Shown here piece after piece: positions 23,601-32,876 of a stretch of DNA of 64,000 nucleotides. A program made the position numbers and the translations under genes. This DNA comes from Populus alba. Taxonomy: Eukaryota; Streptophyta; Magnoliopsida; Malpighiales; Salicaceae. Location of the stretch: contig NC_133300.1 in assembly GCF_005239225.2 (NCBI RefSeq), positions 20,201,584-20,265,583 of the forward strand. Reading direction: 5' to 3'. The notes below the pieces were generated by a model. The model was not told where the DNA came from. It did not search any database and saw nothing but the letters and a program-made list of their open reading frames with translations. Each line of letters opens with the position of its first letter. Positions within the stretch are counted from its first letter, which is position 1.

Positions 23601-24016
23601 AATGAAGTGTGCGGATCAAAGGTTTGGCTTAGGGTTTAAGCCTGGGAAAGCAGATTTCAAAAAGAGCAGCTGAAATTAGAAGAGAAAAGAGAATAGCCCG
23701 GATTGAGAGAAGAGAACCAGATGAAGACCGAATAGAGATCCCACCAATCCATGTAACATTTCCAAGATCCGCATATGTGATAAAAACAGAGGATTATGAG
23801 GGGGGACTAAGAAAAGAATTCAATGGTGCTACTATTAATTATCTTGAATACGTCGGTGAACAGATTTAAAGGAAGAGGATAATGCTCTATGAACAGTTGC
23901 CCCAGCTGACTATTGGTGTTTTGGAAAGACGACTCATTGGAATTCGTGAGGAAACTGGCCGAGGGAGAAGATTTAGCAAATTGGGAAATTCAAGAAGTCC
24001 CAATTGTTTTCAAAAA
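20667..24016 (+). pseudogene. gag-protease of element B (multiply frameshifted)
   Basis: Gag begins MENEERNQLEIQHQKELV with a coiled coil and a proline-rich linker, stops at 21000-21002, and resumes at 21034 with a Retrotrans_gag-type domain (PITHLKAYCNKM, HFFQDSLSDAALAWYMRL, WKDLAEAFIRQYK, ESVREYAQRWRE). A knuckle, CEYHAGAVGHHIDGC, lies near 21963. The protease has LIDNGSS near 23032-23052 and LLGRPWIHAARAVASS near 23252. From about 22080 to 24016 the frame changes many times, mostly by single extra bases relative to element A. The region ends at the candidate intron. Gag would form the particle and the protease would cut the polyprotein; neither can be made whole here. Confidence 0.82.
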
Positions 24017-24257
24017 GTAATGTTTTGATTGCTTATTCGTTGTTTTTCATTATTTGTATTGTTTGAATAATTGTGCCTTGCCAAATCATCATGGCTCAAG
24101 AGATTGGCAATAAGGTTTTGTGGTTGAGCCCTTCTATCCTTTAAGTTTCAATGAGATCATGCATATTTTCTTTCAATCGTGTTGTTTTTTTTCTCTGTTC
24201 ATTTATTTACTTTCCCAGAACTATACACTCATAACCAAAAACACTTTCCGCTTTCAG
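24017..24257 (+). other. Candidate intron between protease and RT in element B
   Basis: Starts GTAATG after the last coding codons (VFKK) and ends in a pyrimidine-rich CCGCTTTCAG at 24257, followed by GAAATCTGAAAAGCGG. Element A has GT and AG at the matching places. The 241 nt are T-rich with many stops, like plant introns. Confidence 0.62.
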
Positions 24258-25224
24258 GAAATCTGAAAAGCGGATCGTCGTACACCCCACAAACTCATTG
24301 CACTATGGATAATTGGCCTAACTTTGATTGAAACTATAATTGCCATGGATGAGGAAGAATTTGGTGAGGAGGATATTCATGAATTCGCAAAGTTAGCGGA
24401 ACAATCTGATCGCACATGGAAGCCTGCAAAAGAAGAACTAGAACTGATAAATGTGGCACAGTACATGATAAAAGAGAGTTGAAAATAGGGAAGCTAATCT
24501 CTGCTGACGTTAGAAGTGAATTGATTGCTCTTTTACAAGAATACATTGATGTTTTTGCCTGGTCATTACGCTGATATGCCTGGTCTGGATACTGATATTG
24601 TGGTACATAAACTACCTTTGATAGAAGGTTGTAAGCCGGTTAAGCAAAAGTTGAGGAGGACAAGGCCAGATATACTAATCAAAGTGAAAGAAGAGATAAC
24701 AAAAACAGTGGGATGCTGGATTCTTGGAAGTAGTTGATTATTCTCAATGGGTGTCCCAATATCGTAGTAGTACCCAAGAAAGACAACAAAATCAGGGTAT
24801 GTGTGGATTTCCGAGATTTGAATAAGGCAAAGCCCGAAGGATAATTTTCCTTTACCCCACATAGATGTATTAGTAGATAATGCTGCTAAGAGTTCTACTT
24901 ACTCTTTTATGGATGGTTTCTCTAGGTATAATCAGATTAAAATGGCCGAGCAAGACAAGAAGAAAACAACATTTGTTACTCCGTGGGGAACATATTGCTA
25001 TAAAGTTATGCCATTTGGACTGAAAAATGCTGGGGCAACTTATCAAAGAGCAATGGTGACACTATTTCATGATATGATGCATAAAAGAAATTGAGGTCTA
25101 TGTGGATGATATGATTGCTAAGTTCTAAGGATGAGGAAAACCATATCCCAGCTCTGAAAGAAATTATTTGAAAGGCTGAGAAAATATCAATTAAAGCTGA
25201 ACCCTGCAAAAATGCACATTTGGG
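24258..25224 (+). pseudogene. Reverse transcriptase N-terminal part of element B (frameshifted)
   Basis: RT blocks are visible in alternating frames: DMPGLDTDIVVHKLPL (24573), GCKPVKQKLRR (24627), a diverged VCVDFRDL (about 24800), YSFMDGFSRYNQIKMAE (24900), FVTPWGTYCYKVMPFGL (24973) and the catalytic YVDDM near 25100. Single extra bases break the frame near 24703, 24755, 24830, 25083, 25123, 25165, 25211 and 25330. Downstream the frame opens for 827 codons. Confidence 0.8.
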
Positions 25225-27708
25225 GTGAAGTCTGGGAAGTTATTGGGATTTGTGGTGAGCATAATGGCAATAGAAGTAGATCCTGATAAAGTGAAAGCCA
25301 TACAAGCTATGTCAGCTCCTAAAACTGAGCAAAGAGGTTCGAGGCTTTTTGGGGCGTTTAAATTATATTGCTCGATTTTATTTCACAACTTACAGTCACT
25401 TGTGAACCAATCTTTCGATTACTTCGAAAAGAGAAACCCCGGAGTATGGGATGAGGACTGTCAAGAAGCCTTTGATAAGATTAAACAATTATTTGCAGAA
25501 CCCACCTCTATTGGTGCCACCGGTGCGGGAAAGCCTCTCATTTTGTATTTAACAGTGACTGAATCAGCAATGGGCTGTGTGCTTGGCCAACATGATGAGT
25601 CTGGGAGAAAGGAGCAAGCCATCTACTACCTGAGTAAGAAATTCACTGAGTGTGAATCTCGTTACAGCATGATTGAGAAGTTGTGTTGTGGTTTGGTTTG
25701 GAGTGCGAAAAGGCTCCGACAGTATATGCTATACTATACCACTTGGTTAATTTCAAAGGTAGATCCTATCAAATATATCTTTGAAAAACCATACATGTCA
25801 AATAGGCTCGCCAGATGGCAAGTGTTGTTGGCTGAATATGATATCATTTACAAAACAAGAAAATCCGTGAAAGGAAGTGCAATCGCAGATCATTTAGCTG
25901 ATAATGCTATTGAAGACTATGAGCCATTAAATTTTGACTTCCCTGATGAGGATGTGGTTGTAATAGAAGGTGATTGGTGGACCATGTACTTTGATGGTGC
26001 GGTGAATATATCTGGTAATGGAGCTGGTGCTGTAATAATTTCTCCAGAAGGAAAACAATATCCCATATCCATTAAGTTGCAGTTCAATTGCACAAACAAC
26101 ACAGCTGAATATGAGGCTTGTATTCATGGATTGGAAGCTGCATTGGAGTTGAAGATAAGGAAATTAGAGGTGTATGGAGACTCTATGTTAATAATCTGCC
26201 AGACAAAGGGGGAGTGGCAGACGAAAGATGAGAAATTGAAACCATATCAAGAATATCTCTCCAAATTGGCTGAAGAATTTGAAGAGATAGAGTTCAATCA
26301 TTTAGGAAGGGATAAGAATCAGTTTGCAGATGCTTTAGCAACCTTAGCCTCCATGGCCACAATTGATTGCGGTATCAGAGTACATCCTATAGGCATTGAT
26401 ATCAGAAGTTCTCCTGCTCATTGTTGTTTAGTAGAAGAAGAAGTGGATGGAAGTCCTTGGTATGCAGATATAAAAAGATTCATCCAATATCGGGAATATC
26501 CTTTTGAAGCTTCAAAAACAGATAAGAAGACTCTGAGAAGAATGGCAATGGAATACTTTATAGATGGAGAAATCTTATACAAAAGGTCATTTGATGGGAC
26601 TCTACTAAGATGTTTAGACAGATCAGAAGCCAATAAAGCCTTGTATGAAGTGCATGGAGGAATTTGCACCACCCATGCAAATGGACACATGATGGCGAGA
26701 CAAATGCAAAGAGCTGGGTATTTTTGGTTGACCATGGAGAAGGATTGTATAGAATTTGTCCGAAAATGTCATAAATGTCAGGTGTATAGCGACAAAATCA
26801 ATGCACCACCAGTGCCCTTTATTCAATTATGGTGTCACCTTTGGCCATTCGCGATGTGGGGAATAGATGTGATTGGGCCTATTAATCCAAAAGCCAGCAA
26901 TGGGCATCGGTTTATCTTGGTCGCAATTGATTACTTTACAAAGTGGGTAGAGGCCTGCTCATATGCTAATGTGACTCAGAAGGTGGTCAAGCGATTCATT
27001 GAGAGAGACTTAATTTGTAGGTATGGTCTGCCAGAAAGGATAGTAACCGATAACGCCAAGAACTTCAATGGGAAGATGATTGTGGAATTATGCACTAAAT
27101 GGAAAGTCAAGCATTCCAATTCATCACCTTACAGACCAAAGATGAATGGTGCTGTTGAAGCTGCTAACAAGAACATAAAGAAGATTGTCCAGAAAATGGT
27201 GGTTACTTACAAAGATTGGCAGGAATGGCTTCCTTATGCTCTACATGCATATCGAACAGCAGTAAGGACGTCAACTGGGGCTACACCTTATTCACTAGTT
27301 TACGGAATGGAGGCAGTGATGCCCTTGGAAGTAGAGATTCCTTCTCTAAGGGTCCTAATGGAGTCTGAGCTAGAAGAGGCTAAATGGGCTGAGATACGAT
27401 ATGAACAGTTAAATATGATCAGTGAGAAGAGATTAGCGGCGATTTGTCACCACCAACTGTATCAAAGCAGGATAGCAAGAGCATATGATAGAAAAGTTCG
27501 ATCAAGAGAGTTTAAAGAAGGAGATCTTGTATTGAGAAAAATCTTATTACTACCTAGTGAGAACCACAACAAATGGGCACCCAATTATGAAGGTCCTTAT
27601 GTAGTAAAGAAGGCATTTTCTGGAGGAGCATTGATACTAACAGGAATGGATGGAGAAGATTTGAGTAGGCCAGTGAATTCTGATTCTGTAAAGAAATATT
27701 ATCCATGA
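25225..27708 (+). CDS. Open part of element B pol: RT end, RNase H, aRNase H, integrase
   Basis: An 827-codon open frame. It contains the RT end, Gypsy RNase H (residues about 110-205, GCVLGQHDESGRKEQ, YYTTWLISKVDP), a second plant-type RNase H (about 248-385, WTMYFDGAVNISGNGAGAV, NNTAEYEACIHGLEA, GDSMLII, FADALATLAS), the integrase HHCC finger (about 476-519, H...H...KCHKCQ), and the catalytic core with the first Asp in WGIDVIGPINP (about 549), the second in VTDNAKNFNG (about 608) and Glu in GAVEAANKNIKK (about 645). It ends with a GPYVVKKAFSGGALIL block and KKYYP. The second RNase H is a Tat hallmark. The frame is not translated on its own; it is the 3' part of a broken polyprotein. Its integrity contrasts with the region just upstream. 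Confidence 0.88.
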   Translation: MKSGKLLGFVVSIMAIEVDPDKVKAIQAMSAPKTEQRGSRLFGAFKLYCSILFHNLQSLVNQSFDYFEKRNPGVWDEDCQEAFDKIKQLFAEPTSIGATGAGKPLILYLTVTESAMGCVLGQHDESGRKEQAIYYLSKKFTECESRYSMIEKLCCGLVWSAKRLRQYMLYYTTWLISKVDPIKYIFEKPYMSNRLARWQVLLAEYDIIYKTRKSVKGSAIADHLADNAIEDYEPLNFDFPDEDVVVIEGDWWTMYFDGAVNISGNGAGAVIISPEGKQYPISIKLQFNCTNNTAEYEACIHGLEAALELKIRKLEVYGDSMLIICQTKGEWQTKDEKLKPYQEYLSKLAEEFEEIEFNHLGRDKNQFADALATLASMATIDCGIRVHPIGIDIRSSPAHCCLVEEEVDGSPWYADIKRFIQYREYPFEASKTDKKTLRRMAMEYFIDGEILYKRSFDGTLLRCLDRSEANKALYEVHGGICTTHANGHMMARQMQRAGYFWLTMEKDCIEFVRKCHKCQVYSDKINAPPVPFIQLWCHLWPFAMWGIDVIGPINPKASNGHRFILVAIDYFTKWVEACSYANVTQKVVKRFIERDLICRYGLPERIVTDNAKNFNGKMIVELCTKWKVKHSNSSPYRPKMNGAVEAANKNIKKIVQKMVVTYKDWQEWLPYALHAYRTAVRTSTGATPYSLVYGMEAVMPLEVEIPSLRVLMESELEEAKWAEIRYEQLNMISEKRLAAICHHQLYQSRIARAYDRKVRSREFKEGDLVLRKILLLPSENHNKWAPNYEGPYVVKKAFSGGALILTGMDGEDLSRPVNSDSVKKYYP

Positions 27709-28342
27709 TTGCTGAGTCATTGATGACTGTATAAGTTCTCATCAAATCAATAAAAGTTTGGCCAAGAAATTCACTTTGCATATCTTTTCTCTCTCTCATA
27801 AATGTTATTGATTTCAAAGAATCAATAAATACACCCTTGAAGCCTCGCATGATCTCATAGATTCAATTCATTACTTTTACCAAAATCAGTTTCACTATTG
27901 GAATGTTGAAAAAATTGATCTGGCATTTTGATTTCGAAAAATGGTTTGATGTTTATTCAAAAAAACCGATATTTTTTGACATTCTACTTGTAGAATGACA
28001 AGTGAATCAAGCAACTCCTTCATAGAGGTGACCAAACTAAAAAAAAAAAAGGAAAAAAATACCCTTACCCCATGACTCTTGAATAATGTGTTTTTAAATG
28101 TATGAATAATGGTATGTAGTGAACTGGTTGCTCATAACTCATGAAAGGCATCTTTGCAAAGAATAAACCATCACATTATACGAGGTCAAAGTTTATTGAT
28201 CATAGCTGCTTGCGCTGGAAATGAGGAAAGGCCATCTTTGTTATTCCTTTCACATTCTAAAATAAATACATCCCTTGCAAACCCTTTTTGAGCCTGAATA
28301 ATTTCATAAGAAAAATCCCGACTAAGATCACACCCTACACTG

Positions 28343-28648
28343 GGGGCAAGTGAAATTTCAATGATCAAGAAAGAGGATAAAGCCGTGAGAAAGCCAAAAG
28401 GCAAAAGAGCCCAAGAAACTCCAATACTAGGGGGCATGCCCAAATCACAAGAAAAAGTGATAACCAAGATAAAATGAGTATGCTCTAGCGAAGCAAGGGG
28501 CAAGTGAAATTTCGACGATCAAGAAGGAGGATAAAGCCGTGAGAAAGCCAAAAGGCAAAAGAGCCCAAGAAACTCCAATACTAGGGGCATGCCTAAATCA
28601 CAAGAAAAAGTAATAACCAAGATAAAATGAGTATGCTCTAGCGAAAGT
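28343..28648 (+). repeat. Tandem duplication (about 154 bp, two copies)
   Basis: Copies start GGGGCAAGTGAAATTTC at 28343 and 28497 and run through ATGAGTATGCTCTAGCGAA. They differ by only a few bases and short indels, so the duplication is recent compared with the age of the element. Confidence 0.9.
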
Positions 28649-29945
28649 AATGAAAAAAGAAGAAAAAGGGGGGCAAATCAAAGAAGAGCGGCAAAGGAAA
28701 ATATGAATGAAGTCAAAAGTCAAACTATTGATCGTGATCTTCAGTCTTTGAAACCCTGAAACACTCTTTGAGCCTTATGAATCCTTTTCTTTCATAGCCA
28801 AAAACCGAGGCCTACGTTACGTACCTGGAGAAGTCCTTTCTAATCAAGCAAGCAAGCAATCTAGAACAATAAACAATGCTCTCAAAATGCAAAGAATACT
28901 TTTTCATAAGATTCATGACATCACGAATAAACTACTCATTATTATTCATGCTGATAAAAATAAAGGTTCAAAAAGAGACAAGTTTTTTCTCTTACCAAAC
29001 CTCGAGTTTTTTCTCGAGTCCTTCACTTCGAAACAAAAGGGTCATCTCATGATATATTTTCACCAAAGACCTCGGTACCAAACACAAGAGCAAATAATCT
29101 CTTTTCCCATAAAGGAAATAACCAAGGAGTTGCAAGATTTCAAAAGCAAATCGTTATTTGACTCACATCGAAATAATTTTTGTTTTCAAAATGCAAGATC
29201 AAGATTTCAAGATTCATTCTAGACCCATATTCCTCCACCAAACTGAAAAGAAGAGAAATGAGAGAATGGCCTCTTAAAACCTTTATTTATCTAAGTCGCT
29301 GATAGAAGCACACTTAGGGGCAATAACCAATACAAGGGGGCAACATTGTGTTTAGAAGGAAAGATTCTAGAAAAAGAGATGGTAATTTCCTTCAACCATA
29401 CAAGGGGGCATTTTGGTTTACAAAAGACAACTCGATCCTTTCAGTAAGTGATACCGAATGTTTTTAGCAGTAAGACGAGGGGTAATGAATAATCCTCTCA
29501 AATTATTTGATGAAACGGGCAAGCAAATGGGTCACGATGGGCACCGTAAAAGCTGAGTTATGTAAACAAATCTGGAAATAAATTTACATGGGCCAACTCG
29601 AGTGGGCTAGAAAGCCAAACGACAAAGATGACTCAAATCAGATAGCAAGATCTCACCAACCAAGCAACAAGAAGACTAAGAAGAAATGGGGGGCCTATAT
29701 TTCAAATCAGGTAAAGATGCATGCATATCATTTAAACTTTGAGACATTGGACAATGAGTTTTGCAAATTTTATTAGAGAATATTCTAATGGAATCCATCG
29801 AGCAGAAAGCCAACTAGAAATAGTGAACATTGAAATTGCTTTTGAAAAATTTTCACTTTTGAGAATTTTTCAACCTGGGCAGGCCGCCCATGAGAATTAG
29901 GCTACTTGAAAAATCTCTCTATTATTCCACCACCTTTCAGTTTCC

Positions 29946-30235
29946 ACTCCTGAGGTAGTGCATTTCCTACACTACCTCCATTCGAGCTCGCCTTCGAGCC
30001 CTCGACCACCTAAGGTAGTGCATTTTTCATCCTACCTCCATTCGAGCGCGCCCTTCGAGCCCGCGTCTTACATTCGAGCGCGCCTTTGAGCCCTCGTCTT
30101 ATTTAATTTCGAGCGCGCCTTCGAGCCCTCGACCATCAAAGGTAATGCATTTCCTATTCTACCTCCTCTTGAGTGTGCTCTCGAGCCCTCATTTCCTTTG
30201 AGCTTCCACCTATTGAATAGGGTGCCTTCGAGCCC
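29946..30235 (+). repeat. Degenerate short repeats around TTCGAGC(C/G)C
   Basis: Words such as TTCGAGCGCGCCTTCGAGCC and CTACCTCCATTCGAGC recur six or seven times, interspersed with GGTAGTGCATTT. Spacing is irregular at about 25-75 bp. They stand upstream of the main tandem array and look like an older, decayed array. Confidence 0.7.
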
Positions 30236-30287
30236 TATCATGTCTTCAAAAAAAAAAAAAAAAAAAAAATTCCTCGTATTTTTCCTA

Positions 30288-30788
30288 CTGGGCAGGTAAC
30301 CCATTACAATATACCAACTGGGCAGGTAACCCATTACAATGTGACCAACTGGGCAGGTAACCCATTACAATGTGACCACCTGGGCAGGTAACCCATTATA
30401 ATATACCAACTGGGCCGGTAACCCATTACAATGTGACCACCTGGGTCGGTAACCCATTACAATATACCAACTGGGCAGGTAACCCATTACAATGTGACCA
30501 CCTGGGTCGGTAACCCATTACAATATACCAACTGGGCAGGTAACCCATTACAATGTGACCACCTGGGCTGGTAACCCGTTACAATATACCAACTGGGCAG
30601 GTAACCCATTACAATGTGACCACTTGGGTCGGTAACCCATTACAATATACCATCATATACTGGGCAGGTAACCCATTACAATGTGACCACTTGGGTCGGT
30701 AACCCATTACAATATACCATCTTATACTGGGCAGGTAACCCATTACAATGTGACCATCTGGGCCGGTAACCCATTACAATATACCATC
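30288..30788 (+). repeat. Satellite-like array, 16 monomers of about 31 bp
   Basis: Monomers read CTGGGCAGGTAACCCATTAC then AATGTGACCAC or AATATACCAA; the two kinds mostly alternate, giving a 61-62 bp higher-order dimer. Variants GGTCGG and GGCCGG are confined mostly to alternate monomers. The array lies in the 3'UTR of element B, just before the PPT. Tat/Ogre 3'UTR arrays are known seeds of satellite DNA. Confidence 0.95.
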
Positions 30789-30952
30789 AAAAAAAAAAAA
30801 AAACAAAAAACAAAAAAACAAAAAAAACAAAAAAAAAAGAAAAAAAATCAATAAAAAGGGGGAAGGGTTTTCACAATTATTCTTCTTTACAAAACTTACT
30901 ATACCAAGTCAAAAGAAAATAAATTTTCTAATGCATTTGCACCGTAAGCATT

Positions 30953-30965
30953 GTAAAGAGGGGGC
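30953..30965 (+). other. Polypurine tract of element B
   Basis: TAAAGAGGGGGCA lies directly before the 3' LTR start TGTTGTAACC at 30969. It primes plus-strand DNA synthesis. It matches the minus-strand PPT at 6103-6115. Confidence 0.85.
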
Positions 30966-31367
30966 AACTGTTGTAACCAAATTTTGACCCACTTATTGTT
31001 AAATTAATTTTAAGAAGGGTAAATCTTGAAAATTAAAAGACCAGGGGGTTCGAATGCAAGGATTTAGAAACTTCAAGGACTAGATTGGAAATGACCATTC
31101 TCAGCCCAAAACAGCACCGTTTCAATCAGGTGCTGTCCGTCATCTTCGTCTCACCGAACGTCCGCCTGCAAAGAAGGAAACAAAAGCGTGAAACACCAGT
31201 ATCCTAACCCATTCAAAATACAGAAAAGCAATAATTATCTTCATGATAATTACAACCCGACGAGATAAAGATTGCACTTTGAATTCGAGTCCTAGCAGGA
31301 ACCGTCTCCCTCAGTCGTGCTTATCAAGAGGAGAGACGTGAGGCTGAGGGGGAGGAAAATTGATCCC

Positions 31368-31375
31368 TATAAATA
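31368..31375 (+). promoter_or_regulatory. TATA box of 3' LTR
   Basis: TATAAATA in the same context as in the 5' LTR. It could drive outward transcription toward the CNL cluster starting at 34040, though nothing in the sequence shows that it does. Confidence 0.55.
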
Positions 31376-31814
31376 CCCAACAATTAACAACGCCAAGGAG
31401 GAGGAAAAACCCAGAATTTACCCAGAAAAACAGAGATAAGAACAGGAAACCGAGCAAAAAAAAAAAACCCAAAAACAGAGCAATTAACAAAAAAAAAAAA
31501 CAGAGAAAACAAAACACAAAAAAAAAGAGACAGAGAAGAACAGTATCACCAGCCAGATTTCATCCCTTCTAGAAATCAGTTTTCATCCGAACTGTTTTCA
31601 CCCCTACAGAAACCCAATTGATCACCGAACCGTAGATCATTGACATAAAGCAGTCGAGCCACACCGTCGCCTCAACCTGCCTCAGCATCGCCAGAAACAG
31701 AAAGCAGTCGACTCAAAGGAACCAGACCAGCGTTGCAATCTTTTTCAATCTCCAAAAACAGGTTCGCTTCCTTTTTCATTTTTTCTCTGCTCTTCGTGTT
31801 CAAATAATTGTTTG

Positions 31815-31920
31815 AACAGTGCGAAGGTAATTTAATTACCTTCGCACTGTTGATGCACGCGTGATCTGTTTCACGCGTGCATCTTGTGTAGCCGGGTCAC
31901 TGGCTTGGGCCAGTGACCCG
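31815..31920 (+). other. Hairpin cluster in 3' LTR
   Basis: Three consecutive hairpins: 31815-31851 (perfect 17-bp arms), 31852-31883 (perfect 13-bp arms) and 31893-31920 (perfect 12-bp arms CGGGTCACTGGC, loop TTGG). Each is equal to or better paired than in the 5' LTR, where one arm has a G-T pair and another a mismatch. Confidence 0.85.
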
Positions 31921-32170
31921 GGCCGGGCTGGCTGGGTTCAGCCCAGCCCTTGTGGGGCTGAGCTGAGCCCAGCCACAAATATATATACTTGCTGGGTTGG
32001 ATTTAGCCCAGCCCAGCCCCAAAAAAAAAAAAAAAACAAGTAAAAAAATATAAAATATTAAAAATATATAATAAAAATTGTGTATGTAAAAAATATATAC
32101 ATAAATGATTTTTTTTTTATTCATTGAAAAAAAAACACACAAAATAAAATAGGATAAATTTATTTAGTAT

Positions 32171-32576
32171 ATTCACCGACGCCAGAGTCGGGAATAAAAC
32201 AATACTAGGGTAAAATTTATTTTATTTTATTTTGTTTCGCATGCATAAAAAATAATTTGATAAAGAAATGAATTGATTTTTATTTGTTTATTCACATAAG
32301 ATAAAATAGGATAAATTTATTTAGTATATTCATCGACGCCAGAGTCGGGAATAAAAAAATACTAGGATAAAGTTATTTTATTTTGTTTCGCATGCATAAA
32401 AAATAATTTGATAAAAAAATAAATTGATTTCTACTTGTTTATTCACTGACGCCAGAGTCAGGAATATAATAAAATGATGATATGAGTTATTTATTTTGAT
32501 ACCTACGTAATATTTACCAACGCCAGAGTTGGAAATATACGTAGTTGAATATTCACTTGGCGCCAGAGTCAGGAAT
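32171..32576 (+). other. Array of five covarying GCCAGA-loop hairpins in 3' LTR
   Basis: Cores lie at 32171-32195, 32328-32352, 32441-32465, 32512-32536 and 32551-32576. Stems: CCGAC/GTCGG, TCGAC/GTCGG, CTGAC/GTCAG, CCAAC/GTTGG and a CTTGGC/GTCAG variant, nearly all with the same A bulge and ATTC/GAAT-type outer arm. The fourth extends to CTACGT...ACGTAG (32502-32543). The first two derive from the duplicated unit. Confidence 0.8.
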
Positions 32577-32876
32577 ATCGTACACAAGAAATCATAGTAT
32601 AAACCAATAAAGATGTTAGCAATTAATAACAAAGACCAGCAATGCAGCCTACCTTAGGTAGGACGTTTAAGGGGTGATAATATCTTCCCTTTTACGTAAC
32701 CAGTCTCGGATCATAGAATCTCTGTTGACCAGTTAGGGTTCCTAGTGACCATAATACTAGGTGGCGACTCCTTAAACAAAGACCTTTTCCCCTAAAAGAA
32801 CACGATGCCTGTAATCGGTTCTTTTTCCATAATTCAAGAATTAATTTTTAAGGCGGCCGCGATGTCGGGTGCGACA

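Larger units (their letters stand above)
27709..30287 (+). other. 3'UTR of element B
   Basis: About 2.6 kb without coding potential. It includes a 154-bp tandem duplication (28343-28648), a run of GAGC/CGAGCCCTCG words (29946-30235), a poly-A stretch (30248-30269), and many GGGGGCA motifs resembling the PPT. Long 3'UTRs with fast-changing repeats are usual in Tat elements. Confidence 0.7.
15992..32876 (+). mobile_element. Element B: near-complete 16.9-kb Tat/Ogre-like retrotransposon
   Basis: Layout: 5' LTR (15992-17766), PBS, leader, ORF1 (18347-20327), gag-pro (20667-24016), candidate intron, RT-RH-aRH-INT (to 27708), a 3.2-kb 3'UTR with tandem repeats, PPT and 3' LTR (30969-32876). Both LTRs start TGTTGTAACC and end GTGCGACA. 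An ORF ahead of gag, dual RNase H, absence of a chromodomain, the pro/RT intron and a repeat-rich 3'UTR place it in the Tat lineage close to Ogre. The LTRs differ by scattered substitutions and a duplication in the 3' copy. Flanks (AACCC left, GTGAG right) do not form a target-site duplication. Coding regions are broken in ORF1, gag-pro and early RT, so it is not autonomous. Confidence 0.93.
30969..32876 (+). repeat. 3' LTR of element B (1908 bp)
   Basis: Same termini as the 5' LTR (TGTTGTAACC ... GTGCGACA). It differs by scattered substitutions and small indels (a few per cent by eye) and by a tandem duplication around 32150-32440 that adds a fifth GCCAGA hairpin. TATA box at 31368-31375. 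Confidence 0.95.

Noticed and set aside
25917..26826. Several antisense open frames over element B pol
   Set aside because: They are shadows of the strong sense frame of RNase H and integrase.
30288..30788. Regular 31-bp repeats resembling a CRISPR array
   Set aside because: There are no unique spacers; monomers are contiguous and lie in a plant retrotransposon 3'UTR.
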